Positions 9,035-17,490 of a stretch of 64,000 bases of DNA are shown here, in pieces. The position numbers and the translations under genes were made by a program. The notes under the pieces were generated by a model. That model saw only the letters and a program-made list of their open reading frames with translations. It did no database searches and was not told the origin of the DNA. Origin of the DNA: Hymenobacter arizonensis (GTDB taxonomy: Bacteria > Bacteroidota > Bacteroidia > Cytophagales > Hymenobacteraceae); assembly GCF_900115775.1 (NCBI RefSeq), contig NZ_FOXS01000004.1, forward strand, positions 1-64,000, read 5' to 3'. Every line of letters starts with the position of its first letter. Within the stretch, counting starts at the first letter, position 1.

Positions 9035-9757
9035 ATGCTGATAAAAACCCGAGGCATTGTTCTCAGCTTCTTAAAATACCGCGAAACGAGCATCATTGCC
9101 CGCGTCTATACCGAGCGTCTGGGTGTGCAGAGCTACGTGGTGAATGGCGTGCGCAAAGCCAAGCCTCCCGGGCGCATTGCCTTGTTTCAGCCCTTCACCC
9201 TGCTCGATTTGGTGGCCTATGTGGCCCGGGGTAGTGGTGGCCTCACCCGCTTGTCGGAGTTTCGGTGTTCTGAGCCCTTCAGCACGCTGCCCTACGAAGT
9301 ACAGAAGAGCAGCGTGGTGCTGTTTCTTTCCGAAGTAGTAGGGCGGGCGGTGCGCGAAGAAGAGCAAAACGAGCCGCTCTTCCAGTTCTTACACGATTCC
9401 ATTCTGGCCTTCGACCAACAAACCAAGGGCAGCGAGAACTTTGCTCTGGTATTTCTGCTGGAACTGGCCACGTACCTGGGGTTCGGCATCAGCACCGGGT
9501 CGGAACTAACTGACCAGGTTATCATGGCCGGCCACGCAGCGACCAGTAAGGGCGCTACCGGCCCGGCCACCTTGCGGCTGCGCGAGTTTGAAACCTACTT
9601 TGACGAACTGCTGCACGACCCGGCCACTAGCACCATTCCCAACGGCCGCGTGCGGCATGAGTTGCTAACCGTGCTTATCCGCTACTACCAGTTGCACGTC
9701 GAGCAATTGGGCGAAATTCGGTCGCTGGATATTCTCTCGCAGGTGCTGGCCGAGTAG
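9035..9757 (+). CDS. recO: DNA repair protein RecO
   Basis: RecO helps load RecA at single-strand gaps in the RecFOR pathway of recombination repair. The N-terminal OB-fold begins with MLIKTRGIVLSFLKYRETS, and a helical C-terminal domain follows. The ATG at 9035 gives this standard N-terminus with 240 residues; an in-frame GTG at 8966 would add 23 residues of non-conserved sequence. It follows the PorZ-like gene, and from family knowledge porZ and recO are neighbours in several Bacteroidota. Its stop lies 9 bases from the stop of the convergent FKBP gene. Confidence 0.9.
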   Translation: MLIKTRGIVLSFLKYRETSIIARVYTERLGVQSYVVNGVRKAKPPGRIALFQPFTLLDLVAYVARGSGGLTRLSEFRCSEPFSTLPYEVQKSSVVLFLSEVVGRAVREEEQNEPLFQFLHDSILAFDQQTKGSENFALVFLLELATYLGFGISTGSELTDQVIMAGHAATSKGATGPATLRLREFETYFDELLHDPATSTIPNGRVRHELLTVLIRYYQLHVEQLGEIRSLDILSQVLAE

Positions 9758-9766
9758 GGGCGAAGT

Positions 9767-10744
9767 CTATTTGAAGTCCACCAATTCTACTTCGAAGCGC
9801 AACACGGCGTTGGCTGGGATGTCGGCGCCGGCGCCGCGGGGGCCATAGGCCAGGGGCGAAGGGATAAGCAGCACAGCCTTGCTACCGGCCGTGAGCATGG
9901 CAATACCCTGGTCCCAGCCTGCAATGACCCGCCCTGCACCCAGCGCGAAGGCTATGGGTTCGTTGCCGTGCTTGGCCGAAGAGTCAAACTCTTTGCCAGT
10001 GGCCAGCACAGTGCCGCGGTATAGCACCCGTACGGTTTGCCCCTTCTGGGGGAGCGCCCCTTTGCCGGGGCGGGTAATAATGTAATAGGTGCCGCCAGCG
10101 GTTTTTTTAGCCACCAGCTTGTTCTTTTTCAGGTAAGCTTCAATCTGAGCCGCGTCCTTAGCGGTTTGGGCGACGGCCTGGCGTTGTGCCTGCTCCGCCA
10201 ATTGAGCTTTCATTTTTTCCGCCCGAGCGGGCATCTCCGACATGGGAAACAGCTCTTGGGCGCTGGCCAGCACTACCATCGTATTGCCGCTTTTGCGAAT
10301 GAAAGGGGGCACGGGCTGACGAAAGGTCTTGGCAAATAGCGAGTCGGCGGGGAAACGAAAGGCAGCGCTGTCGCCGGGCAGCAAGAGGCCCAGGGCTTCT
10401 TCCATGCCTCCTGGCACCGGCTGGGCTGGCAACGGGACCGGCTGCGGAATGGGCTGCATCTGGCGCGATTTCATGAGCACCGAATCGCGGCCTGTGCGGA
10501 ACTCCATGAACACGGTGAGCACTTGCCCGGCACGGGTGGCGTAAGGAGCATCGGTAGGGGCCAGCGTGCGCGGTTGGTAACGGCCTGCAGCATCTTTCCG
10601 AAACAGGCGGTACTCGGTGCCCGAGGGCAGGCGTGAGAAGCCAGAGGCTGGCGTTTGAGCGTGAGCCGACTGCAAGAAGGCAAACAGCGCGCAAACAGCG
10701 CTAAAAAGTGAGTATCGCATCATGAAATTGCTAGCCGCGTGCAT
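9767..10744 (-). CDS. Exported FKBP-type peptidyl-prolyl isomerase (325 aa)
   Basis: Last gene of the FKBP array. A signal peptide spans about 1-30 (cleavage after SAHA). A long N-terminal region of about 180 residues follows. The C-terminal FKBP domain (about 215-325) has the motifs VRVLYRGTVLATGKEFDSS, AGWDQGIAML and PSPLAYGPRGAG. It should catalyse cis-trans isomerisation of Xaa-Pro bonds in the periplasm. The whole protein parallels the 347-residue FKBP at 11981, which shares the N-terminal pattern of YRTGKDSVL-like and QPVPPF segments, so the two look like paralogues. Its ATG overlaps the preceding gene's stop by one base (TAATG). Confidence 0.9.
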   Translation of the reverse strand: MHAASNFMMRYSLFSAVCALFAFLQSAHAQTPASGFSRLPSGTEYRLFRKDAAGRYQPRTLAPTDAPYATRAGQVLTVFMEFRTGRDSVLMKSRQMQPIPQPVPLPAQPVPGGMEEALGLLLPGDSAAFRFPADSLFAKTFRQPVPPFIRKSGNTMVVLASAQELFPMSEMPARAEKMKAQLAEQAQRQAVAQTAKDAAQIEAYLKKNKLVAKKTAGGTYYIITRPGKGALPQKGQTVRVLYRGTVLATGKEFDSSAKHGNEPIAFALGAGRVIAGWDQGIAMLTAGSKAVLLIPSPLAYGPRGAGADIPANAVLRFEVELVDFK

Positions 10745-11265
10745 TAGCGCACGCTCACTACTTCTAGTTCAAATACCAGTTCTGTATTGGGTGGGATTAG
10801 GTAACGACTTTCGTCGTCGGGGTCCCGGACGCCGGTAGCGCCGTAAGCGTGCGCAGCGGGTATCCACACGCGCACCCGCGAACCTGCGGGCAGCAGCGGC
10901 AGCACTTCGTCCCAACCCGGAATAACCTCGCCCCGGCCTACCCGAAACCGAAGCGGACTGCCCGATGCCGCGGTGGCATCGAAGAGGTGGCCGTCGGGCA
11001 GGAAGCCAGCGTAGCGTACGGCTACGCGAGTGCCAGCAAGGGCCAACTTGCCGGCGCCCCGCTCATGAAACACAAAGCGCACCCCATTCTGCGTGTGTTG
11101 CGGAATGAGGCGCGCCGAGTCGGAGCCGTGGGCGGGAGCACTGGGGGTGGAGAGAACAGCCGGCTTGGTGCCAGGTTGTGCACTGGCAGCCGAAGCCGCT
11201 AAGAGAAGCACCAGCCACAGGCTAAGCAGTGAAGTCCTGAAGCTGACGGCTGGCTGCACTCGCAT
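10744..11265 (-). CDS. Exported FKBP-type peptidyl-prolyl isomerase (173 aa)
   Basis: A short FKBP protein: signal peptide about 1-29 (LLLAASAASA), a brief linker, and one FKBP domain with RVAVRYAGFLPDGHLFDAT, PGWDEVLPLLPAGSRV and AHAYGATG. An acidic DPDDES insertion lies before the IPPNTELVFELEVV end. It is third in the row of four and lies 8 bases after the 205-residue FKBP gene. No lipobox is visible, so it is probably soluble in the periplasm. Confidence 0.88.
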   Translation of the reverse strand: MRVQPAVSFRTSLLSLWLVLLLAASAASAQPGTKPAVLSTPSAPAHGSDSARLIPQHTQNGVRFVFHERGAGKLALAGTRVAVRYAGFLPDGHLFDATAASGSPLRFRVGRGEVIPGWDEVLPLLPAGSRVRVWIPAAHAYGATGVRDPDDESRYLIPPNTELVFELEVVSVR

Positions 11266-11273
11266 AGAGAGGC

Positions 11274-11891
11274 TTAAAAAACGTCCAGCACCTCCACGTC
11301 AAACATAAGTGCTGAGTCTGGCGGAACATTGACTCCGCTTTGCGGGGGACTGGGATTGGCTCCAAACGCCAAGCGGGAGGGAACAAGCAGCAGCTTGCGG
11401 TCGCCTTTGCGCATAAGCAAGAGGCCTTCAGCAAAGCCGGCTCCAAACATGCTATTAGTTCCGCTAGTAAGCACCGCGCAGCCGCATCCTGTCCGGTTTT
11501 CGCTGGAATTATCAAAAATTGAGCCCGCCGGAAACTGCTGGTTGCCGAACGAAGCCGGATAGCCGGTAGAGCCTGGCTGGGCTCCATTGCTCAGGAAACG
11601 GCCTATGTAGCGCACCGTCACTTGCTTGCCAGCAGTGACCTGCGTGCCTTGTCCGGCCACGCTATCAACTACGTAAAGCCCTGACTCTGTTTGCCGAGCT
11701 TTGCTTATGAGCCTGTTCTTGGTCAAGAAGTTGCGAATCGTATCCTCATCGATACGCTTCATCTTTTCCTCGTGCTCGCGCAGGGTTTTCTGAAAAGTCG
11801 TTTCGGTATTGCAGCTCCATAGGGCCGGGGCTGCCAACAGCAGGCCCAGAGCCAATACCAAGTAGCGCGAGCGGAGCAGAAGATTTTTCAT
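11274..11891 (-). CDS. FKBP-type peptidyl-prolyl isomerase lipoprotein (205 aa)
   Basis: The N-terminus ends in a lipobox-like ALWSC with C27, so the protein is probably lipid-anchored. A charged helical linker (EHEEKMKRIDEDTIRNFL) precedes one FKBP domain with VTVRYIGRFL, GSIFDNSS and SRLAFGANPSP. Between the flap strands sits a Gly/Cys-rich insertion (NRTGCGCAVLTSGTN) that the sibling proteins lack and that could hold a disulfide. It is second in the FKBP row; a stable hairpin (11912-11965) lies between it and the gene before it. Confidence 0.88.
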   Translation of the reverse strand: MKNLLLRSRYLVLALGLLLAAPALWSCNTETTFQKTLREHEEKMKRIDEDTIRNFLTKNRLISKARQTESGLYVVDSVAGQGTQVTAGKQVTVRYIGRFLSNGAQPGSTGYPASFGNQQFPAGSIFDNSSENRTGCGCAVLTSGTNSMFGAGFAEGLLLMRKGDRKLLLVPSRLAFGANPSPPQSGVNVPPDSALMFDVEVLDVF

Positions 11892-11911
11892 GGAAAAAAG
11901 GAGATAAAAGG

Positions 11912-11965
11912 ATTCCGGCCAACGGGAGCCCGAGCAGCTATGCCGCGCCGCCCGTTGGCCGGAAT
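11912..11965 (-). promoter_or_regulatory. Intercistronic hairpin inside the FKBP operon
   Basis: Fifteen bases (11912-11926, ATTCCGGCCAACGGG) pair perfectly with 11951-11965, with a 24-base loop. Reading on the minus strand it follows the 347-residue FKBP gene and is followed by a weak T-rich stretch (CCTTTTATCT). It could be a partial terminator or a processing and stability element that sets lower expression of the downstream FKBP genes. The hairpin is seen; the role is inferred. Confidence 0.5.
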
Positions 11966-11980
11966 TCAGAAAGGTAAAGG

Positions 11981-13024
11981 CTATTGGATGTCAACCAGTT
12001 CCACTTCGAAGCGCAGAGGCGCGTCGGCGGGAATGTCGGCACCAGCGCCGCGCGTGCCGTAGGCCAGCGACGAGGGGATGAGCAGAATGGCTTTGCTGCC
12101 TTTGTTCAACTGGGCAATGCCCTGGTCCCAACCGGGAATCACAGCGCCTTGGCCAATGGGGAAGTCAATGGGCTTGCCGGCTTTGTCCGACGAGTCGAAC
12201 AGCTTGCCGCTCAGCAGCGTGCCGTTGTAGTTCACGCTCACGGTCTGGCCGGGCTGTGGCTTGGGGCCGGTGCCGGGTTTCAGCACTTGGTAGTAAACAC
12301 CGGAAGGCAGCTTCTGCACAGTCAGGCTGTTTTTCTTGGCGTACTCCTGCAGTATGGCGTCGTCCTTTTTCAGCTGAGCCACTACCTCGGGCGCAGCCAT
12401 AGCTTTCGCCTGGGCGTCAGCCTGCTCTTTCATTTGCTTGGCGTACTCGGGCGAGGCCATGCGCTGCTTCATTTGCGAAGCCATGGCGCGCTTCTGCAGC
12501 TCGGGCTGCATGGCCTGCGCTTCTTCCTGCGTGATGAGCTTGGGCGTGGTGGCCACGTACATCATCACCACGTTGCCGCCGCGCTTCAAGAACGGGGGCA
12601 CGGGCTGGCCCGAGCTGGGCTTGATGAGCGAGTCGACCTGGAAGCGGAACACGCCGCTGTCGCCGGGCTGGAGCAGCGAGAGGGCCTCGTCGGGGGCGCC
12701 TTTCGTCTTGATTTCCTGCAGGGGCAGGGGCACGGGCAGGCCTACGTCGCGGCGGGTGTTTTGCAACACCGAGTCTTTGCCGGTGCGGTACTGCATGTTG
12801 CCCAGCAGGAACTTGCCCACCCGGTCCTTGTAAGTCGGGTCGCCATCGGGGTTGATTTCGCGCCGCTCGTAGTCGTTGCCGACTTTCTTAAAAATCTTGT
12901 ACTCGATGCCGGATTTGGTTTTGGCAAAGTCACCGCCGTCTTTGTTGCAGGCCGTGAGAGAAGCGACGCCGAGCAGGCTGGCCCCCAGGGCCAGCTGCCG
13001 CGCAGAGCGGGAGGAAAAACGCAT
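11981..13024 (-). CDS. FKBP-type peptidyl-prolyl isomerase lipoprotein (347 aa)
   Basis: First of the four FKBP genes after the DHH gene. A lipobox (SLTAC, C26) marks it as a lipoprotein. Residues about 30-160 form an N-terminal region with YRTGKDSVL and QPVPPFLKRGG. A Met/Gln/Ala-rich helical stretch (about 165-215) follows, then a C-terminal FKBP domain with VSVNYNGTLLSGKLFDSSD, PGWDQGIAQL and SSLAYGTRGAG. The helical dimerisation-like stretch before the FKBP domain recalls FkpA/MIP-type isomerases with chaperone activity. GldI of gliding flavobacteria is a comparable FKBP lipoprotein, but the assignment as GldI cannot be made from sequence alone. Confidence 0.9.
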   Translation of the reverse strand: MRFSSRSARQLALGASLLGVASLTACNKDGGDFAKTKSGIEYKIFKKVGNDYERREINPDGDPTYKDRVGKFLLGNMQYRTGKDSVLQNTRRDVGLPVPLPLQEIKTKGAPDEALSLLQPGDSGVFRFQVDSLIKPSSGQPVPPFLKRGGNVVMMYVATTPKLITQEEAQAMQPELQKRAMASQMKQRMASPEYAKQMKEQADAQAKAMAAPEVVAQLKKDDAILQEYAKKNSLTVQKLPSGVYYQVLKPGTGPKPQPGQTVSVNYNGTLLSGKLFDSSDKAGKPIDFPIGQGAVIPGWDQGIAQLNKGSKAILLIPSSLAYGTRGAGADIPADAPLRFEVELVDIQ

Positions 13025-13062
13025 GAAAATAAAAGAAGTGAAGTATCAGAAACTGTTCAAAG

Positions 13063-14115
13063 TTACACCACCGGCGGCGCTACGGCAGCGGGTGCGCCCG
13101 TGAGCTGCTCCTTGTACTCGGGCAGGATGCTCAGAAAGCGCTCCACCGTTGCATCAAGCGAGAGATAACTGATGCCACCGGCGGCATTGTGGTGCCCCCC
13201 GCCATCGAAATGCCGGCGCGAAAAGTCACTCACGGAGAACTTGCCCACCGAGCGGAAGGAAATTTTAACGGCCACGCCGCGGTCAATAAACACGGCCGCA
13301 AAGCGGATGCCCTCTATGCTCAGCGCGTAGTTGACCAGGCCTTCGGTGTCGCCGGTTTTGCTTTGGTACTGGCGCAGCTCGTCCTGCGTGATGGCGATGT
13401 AAGCCGTGTTGTATTCGCGGTTCACCACCAACTTATCCTTCAGCACGAAGCCCAGGAAGCGCAGGCGAATCTCGGAATGTGAGTCGTAGATGAGGCGGTG
13501 CACCGACGAAAGGTCGATGTTGACCTTCAGCAACTCGGCGATGATGAGGTGCACGTTGCGTGAGGTACTGGGGTGGCGAAACGAGCCCGTGTCGGTCATG
13601 ATGCCCGCATAGAGTGCCTCGCCAATGCCCTTGGTGATGAGGTCCTGGTCGCCGAGGTCGCGGATGATTTCGAAAATCAGCTCTGCTGTAGCGGCGGCAG
13701 TGGGCACCGAAAACACGATGTCGGCGAAGTCTTCGGGCTCCTGGTGGTGGTCGATGAGTACCTTGGTGGCCTTGGCCTGGCGCACGTACTCGCCCAGCTC
13801 GTTGATGCGGCCCAGGCAGCTAAAGTCGAGGCAGCAAATGACGTCGGCGCGGTTCACGAGGTCGCGCACCTGGCGGTCGTTCTGGCGCTTGTCGTACACC
13901 ACCACTTCGTCGTTGCCTTCCATCCAATCGAGGAAGGCCGGGTAGTCGGAAGGGGTTACCACCGTGACGTGGTGGCCTTTTTGCTTGAGATAACCAGCCC
14001 AGGCCAGCGACGAGCCCAACGCATCAGCGTCGGGTTTGTGGTGGGTGGTGATAACAACCTGCTGGGGCTGCGCGAGCAACGCCTGCAGGGCGGTGATGGA
14101 AGTGGACATCGACAA
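13063..14115 (-). CDS. DHH/DHHA1 phosphoesterase (NrnA-like nanoRNase/pAp phosphatase)
   Basis: A 350-residue soluble protein. Metal-binding DHH motifs are in order: THHKPDADALGSS (about 24-36), CLDFS, DHHQ and TDTGSFRH. The C-terminal DHHA1 motif is GGGHHNAAGG. The family degrades short oligoribonucleotides and/or dephosphorylates 3'-phosphoadenosine 5'-phosphate, linking RNA turnover and sulfur metabolism. It is followed 38 bases later by the four FKBP genes on the same strand and is probably the first gene of that unit. A DHH gene beside an FKBP lipoprotein gene (gldI) is also known in gliding Bacteroidota. Confidence 0.9.
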   Translation of the reverse strand: MSMSTSITALQALLAQPQQVVITTHHKPDADALGSSLAWAGYLKQKGHHVTVVTPSDYPAFLDWMEGNDEVVVYDKRQNDRQVRDLVNRADVICCLDFSCLGRINELGEYVRQAKATKVLIDHHQEPEDFADIVFSVPTAAATAELIFEIIRDLGDQDLITKGIGEALYAGIMTDTGSFRHPSTSRNVHLIIAELLKVNIDLSSVHRLIYDSHSEIRLRFLGFVLKDKLVVNREYNTAYIAITQDELRQYQSKTGDTEGLVNYALSIEGIRFAAVFIDRGVAVKISFRSVGKFSVSDFSRRHFDGGGHHNAAGGISYLSLDATVERFLSILPEYKEQLTGAPAAVAPPVV

Positions 14116-14280
14116 CGTGAATGGCCCTAAAAGAAACTAAGGGCCGGTGGCTTACGAATAAAGGGGGCGGCAAAAGTCGGAAGAAATCCGTTCTTAACAA
14201 CGCCCCCCCCTCGGAAGGTTCGGCTGGACTAGTCCAAAGCTCACTTGCACTCGGCTAAGGAAAGCGTTGGGCTTTGTGGC

Positions 14281-14288
14281 TACTTTTG
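14281..14288 (+). promoter_or_regulatory. -7 box before ndk
   Basis: TACTTTTG is an exact match to the Bacteroidota TAnnTTTG consensus. It lies 41 bases before the ndk ATG at 14330, predicting a start of transcription near 14295 and a leader of about 35 bases. No TTG is seen at the usual 17-23 base spacing. It also argues against an in-frame GTG start at 14267, which would lie upstream of the box. Confidence 0.5.
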
Positions 14289-14329
14289 CCCTACAATTTA
14301 GTTTTCAACCAACCCCTCCAGCCCAAGAA

Positions 14330-14740
14330 ATGGCCACCAACCGCACATTCACGATGATTAAGCCCGACGCCGTCCAGGAAAACCACATCGGTGGCATCCT
14401 GCACATGATGGAAGAAGGCGGGTTCCGCATTGTGGAGCTCCAAAAAATTAATCTCACCGCCGAGCGCGCCGGCCAGTTCTACGCCGTGCACGCCGAGCGT
14501 CCGTTCTACAACGACCTGGTGAAGTATATGTCGAGCGGTCCCATCGTGGCAGCCGTGCTTGAGAAAGACAACGCCGTGGCCGATTTCCGCACCCTCATCG
14601 GCGCTACCAACCCCGCCCAGGCCGCCGAAGGCACCATCCGGAAGAAGTACGCCAAGAGCATCGAAGCCAACGCCGTGCACGGCTCCGACTCCGACGAAAA
14701 CGCCCAAATCGAAGCTGACTTCTTCTTCGGCTCGAAGTAA
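14330..14740 (+). CDS. ndk: Nucleoside diphosphate kinase
   Basis: This enzyme transfers the gamma phosphate between NTPs and NDPs through a phospho-histidine. The 136 residues match the family length. The catalytic histidine is H117 in NAVHGSDS, and the nucleotide-binding TMIKPDAV lies at 8-15. The ATG at 14330 gives the normal N-terminus [13 protein letters not shown]. It is a single-gene unit with its own -7 box upstream and a strong terminator 25 bases after the stop. Confidence 0.97.
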   Translation: MATNRTFTMIKPDAVQENHIGGILHMMEEGGFRIVELQKINLTAERAGQFYAVHAERPFYNDLVKYMSSGPIVAAVLEKDNAVADFRTLIGATNPAQAAEGTIRKKYAKSIEANAVHGSDSDENAQIEADFFFGSK

Positions 14741-14764
14741 TTCTCGACCGCTGATAATCAGCTA

Positions 14765-14801
14765 AAAGCCCGCTCTGCAGTGCGCAGAGCGGGCTTTTTC
14801 T
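14765..14801 (+). terminator. Intrinsic terminator of ndk
   Basis: A 14-base perfect stem (14765-14778 with 14784-14797, core GCCCGCTCTGC) with a 5-base loop, followed by TTTTCTTT. This is a strong Rho-independent terminator 25 bases after the ndk stop. It can also serve the opposite strand, because the left arm begins with an A-run. Confidence 0.9.
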
Positions 14802-14853
14802 TTGTGCCAAATGCTGACTTTTTTTATACTAATTATGTATTGTCGAGCTTAGT

Positions 14854-15975
14854 TTACCGGCTGAAACCGATGCGTCCCGCCGTCTTGGTTTCGGTGATGA
14901 AGTCGGTTTTGTCGCGGTTGTAAAGGTCGGCCAGGGAGGTGGCTTCCGTGACGGGCTCGGTTTGGCCGAGGGAAGTGGCCAGCGCTTGGGCTTTCTCTTT
15001 GTCGAGGGCTTCGAAGCGGTAGGAGGCAATCAGGCGGCCTTTGCGGAGCAGGGCTTTGTCGATGCGGGCCAGCTCGGCGTTGAAGGTGCAAATGATTTGG
15101 ATGTGGAAACCGTCGGAGAGCAGGCCATCGGACAGGTTCAGCAGGTTGCTGACGGCGTTGCCGCCGTGGCCGTCGCGCTTGGCCAGCAGCTCCTCGGCAT
15201 CCTCAATGAGCAGGATGGAGTTGGTGTTGTCGTGCAGCAGGTTGATGAATTCCGGGTCGGCAATGCGGGAGGCCAGGTTGGGCGGAATAAACAGCTTGGG
15301 CTTGTTGGTGAGGCCGCAGAGGTGGCGGATGTAGCTGGTTTTGCCGGTGCCGGGCGGGCCATGCAGGATGATGATGCCCTTCTCATCGGGCTGCTGCAGG
15401 CGCTTCAGAATGGCCTCGTGGGCGGGCAGTAGGTCGTCGTTGTAGTGGGTGGCTAGGTCCAGCGCAGGAATTTTGATGGGCAGCGGCGAAAACTCCAGCT
15501 CGCCAAAGGAGAGGCGCAACACTTGAATGCGCTCGTGCTCGAGCTGCCCGGCGTCGAGCTCGGCGGCTAGCAGGGCTTGCACCTGCGCTAGTTGGGCCGG
15601 GTCGGTTTGGGGGGAGAAGAACAGCTGGCCCGCCCGGTCGCCATAGGTGCCGCGCTCATAGAACCACAGCAGCAGATGCGGCGCCAGTTGCAGCGCGTAG
15701 TGACTGATGTCAGGAGCTTTGCCCTTTTTTTCCAGGTACACGGCGTGGGCCACCGTAGCCTGCTCCAGGTCGTAGGTTTCCGATAAGGCGGTGAGAATGG
15801 TCTGCCGGGACGCGGCGTTGGCCAGCTGGTAAATCTCGCGGCGCGGCAACACGCCAAACGCGGAGTAAAACCAGGAAACCGGCTGAAAATACCCGTCTCT
15901 TTCGAAGGTTTGGGATAAGTCGGGAGTGGCCACTGCTGGCAAGGATGTCTTCATGCCGTTCACTGTCATTTTCAA
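14854..15975 (-). CDS. AAA-family ATPase (BCS1-like core)
   Basis: A 373-residue protein. The N-terminal about 170 residues are of unknown type, and the AAA domain spans about 175-350. Walker A is GPPGTGKTS (206-214), Walker B is ILLIEDAEE (254-262), and a sensor-1-like CTFNAELARID and an arginine-bearing RKGRLIASYRF follow. The end of the AAA domain (KGR followed by an F-rich strand) resembles BCS1-type AAA proteins, which remodel folded or membrane proteins. It lacks a membrane segment or protease domain, so the substrate is unknown. It is transcribed alone on the minus strand. Confidence 0.8.
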   Translation of the reverse strand: MKMTVNGMKTSLPAVATPDLSQTFERDGYFQPVSWFYSAFGVLPRREIYQLANAASRQTILTALSETYDLEQATVAHAVYLEKKGKAPDISHYALQLAPHLLLWFYERGTYGDRAGQLFFSPQTDPAQLAQVQALLAAELDAGQLEHERIQVLRLSFGELEFSPLPIKIPALDLATHYNDDLLPAHEAILKRLQQPDEKGIIILHGPPGTGKTSYIRHLCGLTNKPKLFIPPNLASRIADPEFINLLHDNTNSILLIEDAEELLAKRDGHGGNAVSNLLNLSDGLLSDGFHIQIICTFNAELARIDKALLRKGRLIASYRFEALDKEKAQALATSLGQTEPVTEATSLADLYNRDKTDFITETKTAGRIGFSR

Positions 15976-16093
15976 AAATACACTTTACAGCACGGAAAAC
16001 AACTCCTCCTGTATGGGTTGTGAGTGCAAAGCGCATCCTTGCCGGGTATGCCCGGCAGTGGGAATGAGGCGCTGCGCTAAATGGGAACCAACC

Positions 16094-16126
16094 AAAAAAG
16101 CCCCGCTAAGAGCGAGGCTTTTTTTT
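16094..16126 (-). terminator. Intrinsic terminator after the MFS gene
   Basis: AAAAAAGCCCCGCT (16094-16107) pairs with 16111-16124 with one G-U pair, leaving a 3-base loop. On the minus strand it lies 44 bases after the MFS stop and ends in a T-run. The T-rich side also faces the plus strand, but no plus-strand gene ends here. Confidence 0.7.
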
Positions 16127-16169
16127 GTTGAAGTAAGAGATTTGCCCAACTTCGGGTCACGCCTGTAGG

Positions 16170-17453
16170 CTAAGCTTGCTCCATCGAAAGCAGGCCTTCG
16201 GGCTCCACTTCGGCGGCGGGTTCGCTGCTGTGCTTGTGCTTGAAGAGGATGACAAACAGCACGGCAATGACCAGCGCGTAGCCGGCAAACGTGAGCCAGA
16301 TGCCCTGCCAGTCCTTAGTGCCGCTGGCATCGGTGAAGTATTCCTGAATGATGATGCCACTCAAGGAGCTACCCAGCACGGCCCCGAAGCCGTTGGTCAT
16401 CATCATAAACAAGCCCTGCGCGCTGGCGCGGATGCTGGGCTGGGTTTGAGTTTCGACGAACAGGGAACCGGAGATGTTGAAAAAGTCGAACGCCATGCCG
16501 TAGACGATGCAGGAGAGGATAATCATCCACAGGCCGTCGGCGGGGTTGCCGTAGGCAAACAGGCCAAAGCGCAGCACCCAGGCAATCATGCTGAAGAGCA
16601 TTACCTGCTTGATGCCAAAGCGCCGCAAGAAGAACGGAATGGCCAGAATGAACAGCGTTTCCGAAATCTGCGAAATGGACATGATAATGGCAGGGTAGCG
16701 CACCGTTAGGGTGTCGCGGTAGGCCGGGGTTTTGTCGAAATCGTGCAGGAAAGTATCGCCGTAGGCGTTGGTGAGCTGCAGCGCGGCGCCCAGTAGCAGC
16801 GCAAACATGAAGAAGGTGAGCATCTTGCGGTCGCGCAGAATCGCAAACGACTTGAGACCCAGGATTTCCACCAGGCTCTGGTTGGAGGTAGCGGTGGACT
16901 GAGGCGGGCACTTGGGCAAGGTGAAGGAGTAGAGGCCCAGAACGAAAGCGGCGGCGGCCGCCACGTAGAACTGGCTGGCCGATTTTTCAAAGCCCAGCAG
17001 GCTCACCGTCCACATGGCCACAATGAAGCCAATAGTGCCCCACACGCGAATGGGAGGGTAGTCCTTCACCACATCGAGGCCCTCAGTTTTCAGCACCGAA
17101 AACGACACGGCGATGGAGAGCGACAGCGTGGGCATGTAGAAAATCATGTTCAGCAGTATCACCCAGAAGAACGTGGTGGGGTTGTCGACCAGCGGAATGG
17201 AGAGTAGCGTCAGCCCGCCCAATATGTGCAGGATGCCGTAGAGCTTCTCCGCGTTAATGTACTTATCGGCCACAATGCCCATGAGCGAGGGCATGAAGAT
17301 GGACGCAATGCCCATGGTCGAAAAGATGGCGCCAAACTGCGCGCCCGACCACTGCTTCGTCTGAAACCAATACGCTCCAATCGTTATCAACCACGAACCC
17401 CAAATAAAGAATTGTAAGAAACTCAGTATGATGAGGCGCAACTTAGTATTCAT
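16170..17453 (-). CDS. MFS transporter, nucleoside:H+ symporter (NupG-like)
   Basis: A 427-residue inner-membrane protein with about 12 transmembrane helices. The N-terminal motif (SFLQFFIWGSWLITIGAYW), the loop MGIVADKYINAEK and the IRVWGTIGF segment are typical of the NupG/XapB nucleoside symporter branch of the major facilitator superfamily. It would import nucleosides driven by protons, a link to the salvage enzymes Tdk and Ndk elsewhere in the window. The start is set at ATG 17453; an in-frame start at 17501 would lie upstream of a likely -7 box. It ends at a terminator. Confidence 0.85.
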   Translation of the reverse strand: MNTKLRLIILSFLQFFIWGSWLITIGAYWFQTKQWSGAQFGAIFSTMGIASIFMPSLMGIVADKYINAEKLYGILHILGGLTLLSIPLVDNPTTFFWVILLNMIFYMPTLSLSIAVSFSVLKTEGLDVVKDYPPIRVWGTIGFIVAMWTVSLLGFEKSASQFYVAAAAAFVLGLYSFTLPKCPPQSTATSNQSLVEILGLKSFAILRDRKMLTFFMFALLLGAALQLTNAYGDTFLHDFDKTPAYRDTLTVRYPAIIMSISQISETLFILAIPFFLRRFGIKQVMLFSMIAWVLRFGLFAYGNPADGLWMIILSCIVYGMAFDFFNISGSLFVETQTQPSIRASAQGLFMMMTNGFGAVLGSSLSGIIIQEYFTDASGTKDWQGIWLTFAGYALVIAVLFVILFKHKHSSEPAAEVEPEGLLSMEQA

Positions 17454-17490
17454 GCGAAGTCGGGATATGAGGAAGGTGGGAATTAGCCGA

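Noticed and set aside
11984..13168. A 394-codon plus-strand frame opposite the 347-residue FKBP gene
   Set aside because: It is the antisense shadow of a clear lipoprotein FKBP gene, with no promoter, start context or domain.
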